DNA from: Bacteroidales bacterium
GTDB lineage: Bacteria > Bacteroidota > Bacteroidia > Bacteroidales > UBA7960
DNA length: 37,857 nucleotides
Direction: 5' to 3'
NCBI GenBank assembly: GCA_019429365.1
Contig: JAHYJD010000025.1
Span: 1 to 37,857, forward strand
A program made the position numbers and the translations under genes. Shown here piece by piece: positions 9,582 through 18,781 of this stretch (positions are counted from its first letter, which is position 1; the number at the start of each line of letters is the position of its first letter). The notes beneath the pieces are model-generated. The model saw only the letters and a program-made list of their open reading frames with translations, had not been told where the DNA came from and ran no database searches.

Positions 9582-9991
9582 TACTTTGCCTTAAAGGTCA
9601 TTCGGATTAAAAGGCTTTGTCCGGGATTTAACGGATCGGGAAAAGCAGTGCTGATTTTTAGGTCTGTTTTGGTAAGTTCCTCAATCAAGGCCGTAAGCGG
9701 CAGCGGTAGTTCCTCAGTAGTTATAACCAGCTGGGTTTCGTTTTGCGAAAAACGCCAGGTGCCCTGGTAATTACCAAAAGTTCCGGTGCCGTCGGTATTG
9801 AATTTTGCATCGCCCATAAAATCCACCAGCATGCCGTCGGGGCCACTGGCGTCCTGCCCGTTTACCAGCAGGCTGTCAGAGGTCCAAACGTGGGCAGTGA
9901 GCAAAGTAAAGGGAGTGTCTTCATCCTCCTTATCGCAACCAAAAGAAAGGATTAATACTGCCGAAAGAAAAAGCAGAACAAATTTTTTCAT
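9581..9991 (-). CDS. Small lipoprotein, lipocalin-like, function unknown
   Basis: This 136-residue protein has a lipoprotein signal peptide with lipobox LSFGC (Cys19). The acidic stretch DKEDEDTP follows and resembles the lipoprotein export signal for the cell surface. The mature part reads like a lipocalin-type beta barrel of the Bacteroidota kind: LLTAHVWTSDSLLVNG near the N-terminus, then GTGTFGNYQGTWRFSQNETQLVI. It is upstream of, and overlaps by one base, the TonB-dependent receptor, suggesting an accessory surface protein for that receptor. The fold call is from pattern only. Confidence 0.72.
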   Translation of the reverse strand: MKKFVLLFLSAVLILSFGCDKEDEDTPFTLLTAHVWTSDSLLVNGQDASGPDGMLVDFMGDAKFNTDGTGTFGNYQGTWRFSQNETQLVITTEELPLPLTALIEELTKTDLKISTAFPDPLNPGQSLLIRMTFKAK

Positions 9992-10087
9992 GGCGTTATT
10001 TTTTGTGAACGAATGTGTAAAGTAAAGTTAGAAGAATTTTTTAAAAAGAATGCGCTAAAATTAATACCCGAATAGTATCCGGCTTTA

Positions 10088-11356
10088 TTAATGCATTCTG
10101 CTTTCCCACCTGAGGCCTTGCATGTCTTCCCAGGGCTGTCTTATTTCCGGCTGGACAACCGGATCTGTTTTGGTTATGCCTGAAAGAATATAGGCCAGGG
10201 CAATTTGCAAAGAGCCTTCCTCCGGATCTCCAAAATCACGCGTCAGATCGTCAGGTGCAGGCACATCAACCGGGATGCCGTCAAAATAATCGCCTTCATC
10301 ATTCGCATTTTTTGTTTTGAAAGTGATCGGGGCGAAAGCATATTTGTCGTCATAATTAAAAATATTCGAACCCATAGGCTTACCATAGGTGGTATTGCCC
10401 ACAATAACCACATCAATAAAAGGTCTCAGCCCATTTATCATTAACTCGCTGGCAGAGGCACTGCCACGAGTGCAAATTGTAATTAGACGGCTCAGACTTA
10501 GGCTGTTTTCTAAACTTTCCAGCTCAATCGTGGTGTTGCGTTCTTCTGCTTTATTCGCATTGTATTCGAATTTTACAAAAGGAAGGCCTGATAGCGCAGG
10601 GCCTGCAATCATGCTGGCCAGTTGGGTGGCAATGGATACCAAACCACCCCCATTGTAGCGCATATCAAGAATGAGTTCTTGTATGCCCGCTGCTGAAAAA
10701 TCAGCAAAAACGGCATTGAGTTCGGCTTCAGTGGGTTCTCTGAAACTTTGAAGAACCAGATAACCAATTTTCAGCCCTTCGTAATCAAAAACGTTATGAT
10801 GCAATACGGTATTTGCAAAAATTTCCTTTTTCTCCAGGGTCAAAACTACCTGGGTGCTTTGGGGCGTTATAAAGGTAAAAGTGTTTTTAACCCCTATTTC
10901 ATTGGCTCCCAGCATTTGTGAGATATTCATGCCGGGGCTCACAGCCAGCCCATTAATTTTATCAATGATCCAGCTTCGGCGCACCCCCTGCTGATACATT
11001 TCTGTGGTATTATGAATAAACCCTACACGAAGTTTTCCAGATGAATCCCATGCAGAACCAAAGCCATAACCAATGAGCCGCGACTGCTGGTAATAAGCAA
11101 GGAACTCATCCCAATCGGCTATTAAGCTCCATCTGTCAAGCGGTTTGTTGCGAACAGCTTCAAGAACTTCATAAACAGAACCATAGTTTGCTGGGTTTAT
11201 CACCGGTATAGTATTGTTCCAGTAATACCAATCCTGCATAAATTCATAAAAGTCTTTGTTTTCAACAACGATTTCCTGATCGGACTGATCGTCTTTTTTA
11301 CAACCGAAATTGATCAGAAGCAGAAAAGCAAAAATAAGGAAGATATATTTTTTCAT
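10088..11356 (-). CDS. S41-family (C-terminal-processing-like) peptidase lipoprotein
   Basis: This 422-residue protein has lipobox LINFGC (Cys19) and a KKDDQSD stretch resembling the surface-export signal. A helical N-terminal region comes first. A PDZ-like segment (about 110-175, WIIDKINGLAVSPGMNI) follows, then the S41 catalytic core (about 195-400). The Ser-Lys pair is visible: Ser301 in GSASASE and Lys326 in NTTYGKP, 25 residues apart as in E. coli Tsp. LDMRYNGGG is the conserved beta-strand segment before them. It is likely a surface or periplasmic endopeptidase. The gene stands alone: 96 nt from the next minus-strand gene and separated from susD by a terminator. A role in digesting the peptide part of glycoproteins is possible but not shown. 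Confidence 0.88.
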   Translation of the reverse strand: MKKYIFLIFAFLLLINFGCKKDDQSDQEIVVENKDFYEFMQDWYYWNNTIPVINPANYGSVYEVLEAVRNKPLDRWSLIADWDEFLAYYQQSRLIGYGFGSAWDSSGKLRVGFIHNTTEMYQQGVRRSWIIDKINGLAVSPGMNISQMLGANEIGVKNTFTFITPQSTQVVLTLEKKEIFANTVLHHNVFDYEGLKIGYLVLQSFREPTEAELNAVFADFSAAGIQELILDMRYNGGGLVSIATQLASMIAGPALSGLPFVKFEYNANKAEERNTTIELESLENSLSLSRLITICTRGSASASELMINGLRPFIDVVIVGNTTYGKPMGSNIFNYDDKYAFAPITFKTKNANDEGDYFDGIPVDVPAPDDLTRDFGDPEEGSLQIALAYILSGITKTDPVVQPEIRQPWEDMQGLRWESRMH

Positions 11357-11442
11357 AGGGACAAATGGCTGCTAGTAATGATTGCTAAATTAGTAAATAA
11401 ACAAACGATACTTTTTTTTGTTTCGGACACGATAAAAACAAG

Positions 11443-11466
11443 AAAAGCGGCCCGGAGGCCGCTTTT
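11443..11466. terminator. Bidirectional-looking terminator after susD
   Basis: AAAAGCGGCC (11443-11452) and GGCCGCTTTT (11457-11466) form a perfect 10-bp stem around the CGGA loop. In minus-strand reading it ends in a short T-run. It lies 30 nt past the susD stop codon and isolates the S41 gene from the glycan operon. Confidence 0.85.
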
Positions 11467-11496
11467 CAAAACCAATCACAACACTAACCAAAACAA

Positions 11497-13410
11497 TTAG
11501 TTTTGCTTTGCCCACCACAGCGGGGTAAGTACGGCATCAGGACCGCCCAGGAAGCCAACTGCCTGTTCATAGCCAGCGGGGTTGCTGTTTTGCAGGGTGG
11601 AGGGATAGGGCACACGCTGCGGGAAAAAGGCTGAACGGCTTTCCATATAATTTGACTGAGTCAAAGCCGGCATGGTCGAAATGGGCAACTCAACCGAGGG
11701 GTTCTCAAAGAAAGGAAGCCCCAGGCGACGGTGATCACTCCATGCTTCCAGTGGCAGCCATGGCAATTGTGAGAGATACTTTTGGGTAATGATCTTGGTG
11801 AGCAGATCATTTTTGGTTGCTCCGTTATTGTGTAAGTGATTTACCGGGTAGGTGAAGGTCCAGGTACCGCTTTCCCCAGTATAACCGTCAACATAGTTCA
11901 TGGTAACCGTGGCAGGAGGTTCGGCAATGTGTTCCCACTTCACGGAGGTGCCAGCCCGGTTATAGCTTTCAGACTGCAAATAATCTGACAGGTATTCTGT
12001 TACTCCAAAGTAAGCAAAGCTGGCGGCAACTCCTTCTTCATAGGCAGTTTTACCGTCCATTGGCGTTGTCCAGCCTCTTACTGCAGCCTCAGCCACAAGG
12101 AAATAAGTTTCCCAGGGGCCAAAGAAAACACGGCTGCTGGTGCTGTTGCGATACCTGTGCGCCAGGCGGGGATTGGTGCCTACATAAAAAGAGAAATTGT
12201 TTTTGGCTGATTTAACACCCCAGGCACCTAAACAGGCCGCGTTCCATGTACCGGCACCGTTGAGGGTGGTTAATACATTGCTGTCGTCATCGACCAAAGT
12301 TCGGGAAGTATTAAATGCGTCCTGTGTCCAGGAAGGATAATGGTTGAAATCGGCGTTATCGAACCAGCCAGGAATAATAAAGGCTTTATAAGCCCTGGGG
12401 TCCATAATCGGATACAAACCATCAAAAATGAAACCAGCAGTGGGGTCATTGGTGTAAGTGCCCATGTGTTGCTCGAACCGTAAACCCATATAATCGGCTG
12501 GCTTAATATTTTCATGGAAAACTTCAGGCACCTGTTCTTGTGTGGGTATGCCACCTAAACCAATGTAGAGATTGTTGAGGGTGGCTGAAAGTGGTTGCGA
12601 GTTCCATTCGCGCGTCATAACCCCGGTAAGGTCATCCCAGCCTGGTTTCTCATCAACCGAAAACATGTCGGTTGCATGGGTGATGATCGGTCCGGCAGCT
12701 GCAGCTTCAAACTCAGTCTTGGCTTTGGCCGGATCAGCTTCTGAGAGCCTCATAGCCAATCGCATGCGCATGGAGTTTCCATATTTTACCCATTTCAGGT
12801 AGTCAAAACCATAGGCCTTGTCAAATTTAGCCAGATCGGCCGGGTTTTGTACATTTACATCGATTTTTGACACAGCATCAGCCAATTCTGCAAGCATGAA
12901 ATAATATACGGTTTGAACATCCTTAAACTCAGGATTAATCCCCTGGAAGCCATCAATGGGCATGGGGCCGTAGTTGTCAGTAAACTCACTCATCAGATAA
13001 ACACGCCAGATACGTGCTATTTGAAGCAGGTTGTTGGTGTATGAAAATACCACCCCGGCTTCAATCTTTTCTTCAGCCACGCTAACGGCAAGATTGGCCG
13101 TTTTTAACCAGCCAGAAAGAAAGCTGTAGTTGTCGATGCTCCAGCCGTCATTATAACTGCCAGTGGCAATAACACCATTTAGTCTATGCTGGCGGGCACC
13201 GGTTTTCCAGTAAAGGATAAATTGGCGTTCGGCCACGTGGGGATTCATTTGAGCTCCGGTGATTGAATTGTTGAGGAAGTACTCAACCTGCACCTGCTCG
13301 AAGTTGGCAGCTTTGGGGTCGGTGTTTACATCGAAGAAATCCTCGCCGCACGACACAAACAAAAGGCTGCCCGTTATTAGAATAAAAGCTGTTTTGATTA
13401 TATTTTTCAT
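11497..13410 (-). CDS. SusD/RagB-like surface glycan-binding lipoprotein
   Basis: This 637-residue lipoprotein has lipobox LLFVSC (Cys21). GEDFFDVNTDPKAANFEQV follows, the N-terminal pattern of the SusD-like group with an NTDP motif. TPR-like helices follow through the mature chain, and WLPLEAWSDHRRLGLPFFEN near the C-terminus is the usual conserved SusD segment. It forms the lid of the outer-membrane SusCD transporter and binds oligosaccharide. It begins 12 nt after the susC stop and is the last gene of the minus arm, ahead of a strong terminator. From the neighbouring PNGase F homologue the ligand is inferred to be an N-glycan or a glycopeptide derived from one. Confidence 0.93.
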   Translation of the reverse strand: MKNIIKTAFILITGSLLFVSCGEDFFDVNTDPKAANFEQVQVEYFLNNSITGAQMNPHVAERQFILYWKTGARQHRLNGVIATGSYNDGWSIDNYSFLSGWLKTANLAVSVAEEKIEAGVVFSYTNNLLQIARIWRVYLMSEFTDNYGPMPIDGFQGINPEFKDVQTVYYFMLAELADAVSKIDVNVQNPADLAKFDKAYGFDYLKWVKYGNSMRMRLAMRLSEADPAKAKTEFEAAAAGPIITHATDMFSVDEKPGWDDLTGVMTREWNSQPLSATLNNLYIGLGGIPTQEQVPEVFHENIKPADYMGLRFEQHMGTYTNDPTAGFIFDGLYPIMDPRAYKAFIIPGWFDNADFNHYPSWTQDAFNTSRTLVDDDSNVLTTLNGAGTWNAACLGAWGVKSAKNNFSFYVGTNPRLAHRYRNSTSSRVFFGPWETYFLVAEAAVRGWTTPMDGKTAYEEGVAASFAYFGVTEYLSDYLQSESYNRAGTSVKWEHIAEPPATVTMNYVDGYTGESGTWTFTYPVNHLHNNGATKNDLLTKIITQKYLSQLPWLPLEAWSDHRRLGLPFFENPSVELPISTMPALTQSNYMESRSAFFPQRVPYPSTLQNSNPAGYEQAVGFLGGPDAVLTPLWWAKQN

Positions 13411-13422
13411 TTTTCCCGGTTT

Positions 13423-16400
13423 TTAGAATGAAACATTTAAGTTAAACAGGAAGATCCTAGAGGTAGGAGGCGCCGAATTTTCAAAGCCAATGGCATTGGT
13501 TCTTGTGGCGTAAACTGACTCAGGATCAAGACCGTTCAAATGGCTCTTAATCAGCCAAACGTTATTTACAGAAACCCCGGCATTAACCCCCTGGATAGGC
13601 ATTCCAGCAAACCACTTACGGGGAAGATTATAATTCAGGTTAATATTCCTGAGCCGGATGCTGGTGGCATCATACACATTGGCTTCATTGATACCCAGGT
13701 TACTGCCACTCCAGCCAATGGTGTTCCAATATTCCTGGGCGCTAATGGCGGTGGTATTTGCCCGGTAGGTTCCGTCGCCATTGGCTATGACACCCTGAAC
13801 GAGAACGTCCTCCCGTTTTCCATCAGGCGCCGTAACTGCGGCAACACCCAGCCGTTGCAAATAGGTGTTGGTGGCTGAGAATATTTCCCCGCCCAAGCGG
13901 CCATCGATGGTAAAACCAAAGGTTAAACCTTTATAAGAAAAATTGTTGGTGAAGCCCAGCAAGCCAGTGGGGTTTTGGTTACCCAAATAATGACGCTCGG
14001 TGGTGGCAACTGGATACCCAAGTTCGGAAAGTAGCAGTTCTCCGTAATGGGGGCTGTCTTCGTCTGTTACCCGACGGAAGGCAGAACCGAAAATGTCACC
14101 GTATCCACCGCCTACCACTGCTTCAATTCTCAAATGGTCGTATCCGCCAAGGAAATATTTCTCAATGTCTTCATACAAATCAATAATGGTGTTTTCATTT
14201 CTGGAGAAGTTAATCTGGGTGTTCCAGTTTAAACCATTGGGGTTTTGAAGAATGCGGCCATGAACCATAAGTTCAATTCCCTGGTTCTGGATATCACCGG
14301 CATTAATTTTCCTGAATTCAAACCCGCTCAAGGGGTCCATTGGAAGGTTGATAAGTTGGTTGGTTGAGTTTTGACGGTACCAGGTAAAGTCAATGCCTAA
14401 ACGGTTCTCGAAGAAGCGGAGATCAGCACCAAACTCCCTTGAGGTGATCAACTCACTTCTCACGTTGGGGTCGAAAAGAATGTTACCAACATTGGCGGTG
14501 GTATTGCCCAAAGGATCGCTTCCAATACCATAGGTATTAAAAAGTTGATAAGGCTCCAGGGAGTTACCCACCTGAGCAAAGGAGGCGCGAATCTTACCGA
14601 AAGTAAACCAGCGTGGCAGTAAAACGTCCATGCTTTCGAGCATTTCAGAGAACACCAGGGTGGAGTTTACTGATGGGTAGAAGTAAGAACGGTTTTCAAT
14701 ATTCAGGGTTGAAGACCAGTCATTTCGCATGGTAGCGTCGAGGAAGAAGTAGCCTGCCCAGTTAAACTGCACTAAGGCAAAAACAGAAGCAATCCTTTTC
14801 TGGCTCATTCCCTCCCAAACGGAAGGATTGGAAATACCATTGTTTATGGCAAAAAGGTTGGGCACTTCCAGTGGACCAGAGTTAGCGCTGATATAGGATT
14901 TTTCCTGCATCATGATGTTTGTACCAATGGTGCCTGATACACCGAGCCTGTCAATAAGGTTGTCTTTCCCCCCAGACAGCATCGTGGAAAAGTTATGTTC
15001 GAAAAATGTTTCTTTCCCCAAAGTGTATCGGCCAGCCGGGGTGTGGCGACCACCTGCAAAAAGCTTCGACTCATAATTGGTAGTGTAAAGGTCGGATCCG
15101 GCTGAAACTTCTGCATTTAACCAATCAGTAAAGGCATACTTAACAGATCCCTGTAAAAGGAAACGGTCGCGAATGTCAGAGTTCAGGTCGTACTGGGCTC
15201 CCCAATAGGGGTTTATGTCATTGGCACTATTGTACCATACCATTTGACCCAACTCATTTACCGGCGGGTCGAATTTGCGCACGTCAATGGTACGTGGCAA
15301 TACGTGCATGGTATAATAAGTGTTGGAATAGTTAAAACCAAGAATGGGACGGTTTTTTGCATTGGAATTGATATACTGAACCTTGGCATCGATGGTCCAC
15401 TTGTCTTCTGCACCAAAGTTAGCAACGGCACGAGTGAGCAAATTGGTTCGGGTCAATTCTGTGCCCGGGATAACACTTTGATCGTTGCGGCGTGTAAAAG
15501 AGGTGTAAACCGAAGCTTTGTCATACTGTTGCTGGAAAGAGAGGGAATAATTTTGTGCAATGCCTGGCTCAAAAAAGTTACCAACGTTATCATAAGCTGT
15601 CATGGGAACCATTTGGCCGGTCCAGTCTTCCACCATTTGACCAGTAATGGCCGGGCCCCAGCTCAGGTTAGACAGCGGGTCGAAAATCCCGTTGCTACCT
15701 TGCCCAAAACTATTTTGTAACTCTGGGTGGGTAAAAACAGACTCAACGCCCAGGGAAGCAGAAAAAGTGATACCAAGACCTGGTTTTTTCTGGCCCGTTT
15801 TGGTAGTAATTAAAATTACACCATTACCAGCCCTTGACCCGTAAAGGGCGGCAGCAGAGGCCCCTTTCAGGACCGAAATGCTTTCTATATCCTCCGGGTT
15901 AAGGTCAGACATACCGTTACCCAAGTCAAGGGAGGGTTGCCAGTAGTCATTGTTATCGGCTCCCGTGAAGTTATTCATCGGAATACCATCCACAACAATC
16001 AGAGGCTGGTTGTCGCCCGTTAGTGAGCTAAAACCCCTCAGTACGATTTTTGAAGAACCTGCAGGACCAGTGCTGGAACGAACTACTTCCAGGCCTGAAA
16101 CCTTACCGGTAAGCGCGTTGGCAAGATTGGCTTCACCGGTCTGAACCAGTGCATCACCGCTTACTTCCTGCATGGCATAACCCAGCGATTTCTTCTCGCG
16201 GACAATACCAAGGGCAGTTACCACAAACTCATCAAGCATGGTTTCTGTAGGAGCCAGGGCCACGTTTAAGGTGCCAGCCTGCTGAATAACCACTTCTTTG
16301 GTTATCATGCCAATGTAGGAAAATACCAGGGTTGCTCCCTGCGGTACCCGGATGGAATATTCCCCGTCGATGCCTGTGGTGGCACCTGTCTGGGTGCCTT

Positions 16401-16539
16401 TTACTACTACACTGACACCCGGAAGGGTCGTTCCATCAACCTCATTGGTAACCGTACCTGTAACCAGCAGGGTCTGACCAAACGCAACGCTGACCAGAAG
16501 CCCCATGGTCAAAACAAAAGAAACAATTTTTTTTCTCAT
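13423..16539 (-). CDS. SusC/RagA-type TonB-linked outer-membrane transporter
   Basis: This 1038-residue protein has a Sec signal peptide (cleavage near VAFGQ). A carboxypeptidase-regulatory-like domain covers about 22-105. The TonB-box and plug region covers about 110-245, with the SusC hallmarks QPLIVVDGIPM and ISVLKGASAAALYGSRAGNG. A large beta-barrel ends in a C-terminal phenylalanine (FLFNLNVSF). It imports oligosaccharides across the outer membrane with the downstream SusD partner. The signal at the plug N-terminus lacks an obvious STN or anti-sigma-interacting extension, so ECF-sigma/anti-sigma control is not indicated. A 223-nt upstream gap suggests that susCD also has its own promoter. 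Confidence 0.96.
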   Translation of the reverse strand: MRKKIVSFVLTMGLLVSVAFGQTLLVTGTVTNEVDGTTLPGVSVVVKGTQTGATTGIDGEYSIRVPQGATLVFSYIGMITKEVVIQQAGTLNVALAPTETMLDEFVVTALGIVREKKSLGYAMQEVSGDALVQTGEANLANALTGKVSGLEVVRSSTGPAGSSKIVLRGFSSLTGDNQPLIVVDGIPMNNFTGADNNDYWQPSLDLGNGMSDLNPEDIESISVLKGASAAALYGSRAGNGVILITTKTGQKKPGLGITFSASLGVESVFTHPELQNSFGQGSNGIFDPLSNLSWGPAITGQMVEDWTGQMVPMTAYDNVGNFFEPGIAQNYSLSFQQQYDKASVYTSFTRRNDQSVIPGTELTRTNLLTRAVANFGAEDKWTIDAKVQYINSNAKNRPILGFNYSNTYYTMHVLPRTIDVRKFDPPVNELGQMVWYNSANDINPYWGAQYDLNSDIRDRFLLQGSVKYAFTDWLNAEVSAGSDLYTTNYESKLFAGGRHTPAGRYTLGKETFFEHNFSTMLSGGKDNLIDRLGVSGTIGTNIMMQEKSYISANSGPLEVPNLFAINNGISNPSVWEGMSQKRIASVFALVQFNWAGYFFLDATMRNDWSSTLNIENRSYFYPSVNSTLVFSEMLESMDVLLPRWFTFGKIRASFAQVGNSLEPYQLFNTYGIGSDPLGNTTANVGNILFDPNVRSELITSREFGADLRFFENRLGIDFTWYRQNSTNQLINLPMDPLSGFEFRKINAGDIQNQGIELMVHGRILQNPNGLNWNTQINFSRNENTIIDLYEDIEKYFLGGYDHLRIEAVVGGGYGDIFGSAFRRVTDEDSPHYGELLLSELGYPVATTERHYLGNQNPTGLLGFTNNFSYKGLTFGFTIDGRLGGEIFSATNTYLQRLGVAAVTAPDGKREDVLVQGVIANGDGTYRANTTAISAQEYWNTIGWSGSNLGINEANVYDATSIRLRNINLNYNLPRKWFAGMPIQGVNAGVSVNNVWLIKSHLNGLDPESVYATRTNAIGFENSAPPTSRIFLFNLNVSF

Positions 16540-16762
16540 GACAGATTTTGTTTTGTTGGGAATTGGATTAATGAAATTGAATGAAAAAGAAAAAAATTGA
16601 AATTTGGTTGGTAAATGGTTTTAGATTTTGCCCTAACGACCCTGGGTCTTTTTTGCCAAAAGCCATTAATGACAATTCGCAAATGTATAAAAAAACTAAA
16701 ACGATTTAGAATATTAGGAAAAAATTTTTAACAAAAATTTAACATTAATGAAATAGCTAAGA
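16540..16762 (-). promoter_or_regulatory. Leader and probable promoter region of susCD
   Basis: This 223-nt AT-rich gap separates the phosphatase-fold gene from susC. On the minus strand TACATTTG (16687 to 16680) fits the -7 consensus TAnnTTTG and would give a leader of about 135 nt. Within that leader lies GACCCTGGGTC (16638-16648), an 11-bp palindrome with one central base. No -33 box is clear and no riboswitch fold was recognised. Confidence 0.42.
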
Positions 16763-17638
16763 TTAATGAAGAAAATCTGTCGGTTTGAATTTAACCACCA
16801 CCGGCCAATGGTCTGAAATGTAAAGGTTACCGGGTTTTATTCTGTCAATAGATGAACTGATTACCTGAAAATGCGGGCTGACGAAAATGAAATCGATAAA
16901 TGGTTGTATTTCAACGTGTCCAAAACCGTTGTAGGTTCCTTGCTGCAAAAGTGCATAGGTCGGTTCGGATTCAGTTGCGTTGGTTAGCTGGTTTTCTTTC
17001 AGAAACAGTTCGGCAAGCCGCTGATAGGTTTCGCTTTCAATATCGAGGTTAAAATCGCCGGTTACGATCAGGGCATTGCTTCCCGCGATTTGATGCATTC
17101 TTTCCGACATGATTTGGGCGCTGAGCCAGCGGGCTTCATCGCTTACGTGGCTGTAATGGGTGTTAAAGACAAAAAGTTCCCTGCCGGTTTTCTTAATATG
17201 CAAATGCGCCCAGGTTGCAATGCGGGGCAGCACGGCTCCTGGACCAATGCTTCCTGGCACATCTGGTGTTTTTGAAAGCCAGAATTGGCCCTGGCCCAAA
17301 AGATCAAAAACTTCTTCCTTGAAAAAAATGGGGGAGTATTCACCTCCTTCAAGACCATCATCACGGCCTGTGCCCACCCGTACATAAGCAGGCATCATGG
17401 TTTCAATATCTTTTACCTGGTGGTGCAAAGCTTCCTGGAAACCCACAATATCGGGCGCTGTCTCCCGAAGGTAATCCTCAACCAGTCCGATACGGTTTGG
17501 CCAGGCATTGAGGCCATCAGCCGGATTGTCGTACCTGATATTGAACGACATGACGCTCAGCTCTGTTTCTTTTTGACTGCAAGCCAAAAGGGCCGGCAAT
17601 AAGAAGGTTAATATCAGGAGTTTTGGAGATATTTTCAT
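16763..17638 (-). CDS. Endonuclease/exonuclease/phosphatase-fold lipoprotein
   Basis: This 291-residue protein has lipobox ALLAC (Cys20). The mature part is a complete EEP-superfamily metal-dependent phosphoesterase domain. Motifs are SFNIRYDN (about 30-37), DIVGFQEAL (metal Glu, about 62-70), FNTHYSH (about 158-164), VTGDFNLD (about 195-202) and the C-terminal SDHWPV His-Asp pair. Exported proteins of this type occur in many Bacteroidota polysaccharide loci, where the substrate is usually unproven. It follows the GHL10 gene by 15 nt in the same operon. Surface anchoring and this position suggest it acts on a phosphorylated or phosphodiester-bearing glycan rather than on nucleic acid, but this is inference. 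Confidence 0.88.
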   Translation of the reverse strand: MKISPKLLILTFLLPALLACSQKETELSVMSFNIRYDNPADGLNAWPNRIGLVEDYLRETAPDIVGFQEALHHQVKDIETMMPAYVRVGTGRDDGLEGGEYSPIFFKEEVFDLLGQGQFWLSKTPDVPGSIGPGAVLPRIATWAHLHIKKTGRELFVFNTHYSHVSDEARWLSAQIMSERMHQIAGSNALIVTGDFNLDIESETYQRLAELFLKENQLTNATESEPTYALLQQGTYNGFGHVEIQPFIDFIFVSPHFQVISSSIDRIKPGNLYISDHWPVVVKFKPTDFLH

Positions 17639-17653
17639 AATCTGTTTATTTGA

Positions 17654-18772
17654 TCAAAATTCTTTGATTACCTTAAAATGGTCTTCGGTTAAGTGGTTGA
17701 ATGCGAAAAGGCTGACTCCTGCAGCGCCTGCTTTTTTCGAAATCTCCATTGCGTGCTGAAGTTTTGCCGGATCAAGCGAAGGAATGAAAAGCCCGGAATA
17801 AACCGGCTGCTTAACCTCCAGTTCGGCAATTTGCTTTTCAAGGTGCTGGCCTATCCATTCAAGGTCGACATTGTAAAAATTATGATACAACATGGGAAAG
17901 TAAGCATCCAGCTTCCACTTGCGCCATTCCTGCCTTACCGCTTCCCAGTTGGGAAACACAGCAGCGGTAATAGGTACGTTTTTGCGGTGTGCTTCGGGCA
18001 CAAGGTGCTCGTTGACAAGACGTGTAATGGAATCCTGCCTGAACTGCCGCCATGCTAAATTGGCTGAGGGGTCTTCAAGGTCTTTGAGGGGGTCAATGCC
18101 GCTCTGTTCCTTAAAAAGACTCCGGCAAGTTTCGCAATAACAATAATCATATTCGGGATATTCGCGATCCTGCACAATGTTGTAAACTGGTTGAAGCGCT
18201 TCTGCAATGATCACATCGGGCAGGCGCACATAATCAAGGTGGACGCCCGAAACCCCGTTTATGCTGGCAAGTTCCCTCACATTGGCACTGACAAAATCAA
18301 TCACGCCGGGGTTGTTTGGGCACATAAAGCGGTAATAGCCAACATAGGCAGGGTGGCTGTGGGAAGGTTGCCCGAGGCCATTTACGGCATACCAGTCGGG
18401 ATGGTTTTCAATAAAATAGGGGTTATTGTTTGGCATAGTCCACATCCAGGCATGCACTTCAATGCCGGCTTTCTTACCTAAATCGATTAACCTTTCAAGC
18501 AGCGGCTCCTCAAGTGGAAGGTGATCCGATTCAAACCAGGCTTTATGGCTGCTGTAAATCTGCACAAACAATCCATCAATGCCATTGGTTTTCATGGTTT
18601 CAAGCTGCATTAACCACTCATCATCGCTCAGTCCTGGCCTGGGCGTAAGCCATACCCAGTTTTTCCAGCCGGACTGGTTGCCAGGCAAGCCGCAGGCATA
18701 CCCCAGATATTGAAATGCAGAAATTCCCAGTCCCAGGATCCCAGCTTTTTTTATAAAATTGCGCCGATTCAT
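17654..18772 (-). CDS. GHL10-type (DUF187) glycoside hydrolase-like protein
   Basis: This 372-residue protein opens with a twin-arginine-like export signal (MNRRNFIKKAGILGLGIS) and has a possible lipidated Cys27. The rest is a TIM-barrel of the GHL10/DUF187 family. Examples are QLETMKTNGIDGLFVQIYS, IDLGKKAGIEVHAWMWTM, DFVSANVRELASINGVSGVHLDYVRLPD and DAYFPMLYHNFY. The characterised relative DigH (YddW) of E. coli cleaves denuded peptidoglycan glycan strands, so the family can act on GlcNAc-containing chains. The gene is 9 nt downstream of the PNGase F homologue. An action on the GlcNAc-rich core of N-glycans is a reasonable guess only. Catalytic residues cannot be assigned by eye. Confidence 0.82.
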   Translation of the reverse strand: MNRRNFIKKAGILGLGISAFQYLGYACGLPGNQSGWKNWVWLTPRPGLSDDEWLMQLETMKTNGIDGLFVQIYSSHKAWFESDHLPLEEPLLERLIDLGKKAGIEVHAWMWTMPNNNPYFIENHPDWYAVNGLGQPSHSHPAYVGYYRFMCPNNPGVIDFVSANVRELASINGVSGVHLDYVRLPDVIIAEALQPVYNIVQDREYPEYDYCYCETCRSLFKEQSGIDPLKDLEDPSANLAWRQFRQDSITRLVNEHLVPEAHRKNVPITAAVFPNWEAVRQEWRKWKLDAYFPMLYHNFYNVDLEWIGQHLEKQIAELEVKQPVYSGLFIPSLDPAKLQHAMEISKKAGAAGVSLFAFNHLTEDHFKVIKEF

Positions 18773-18781
18773 TTTCGTGTT

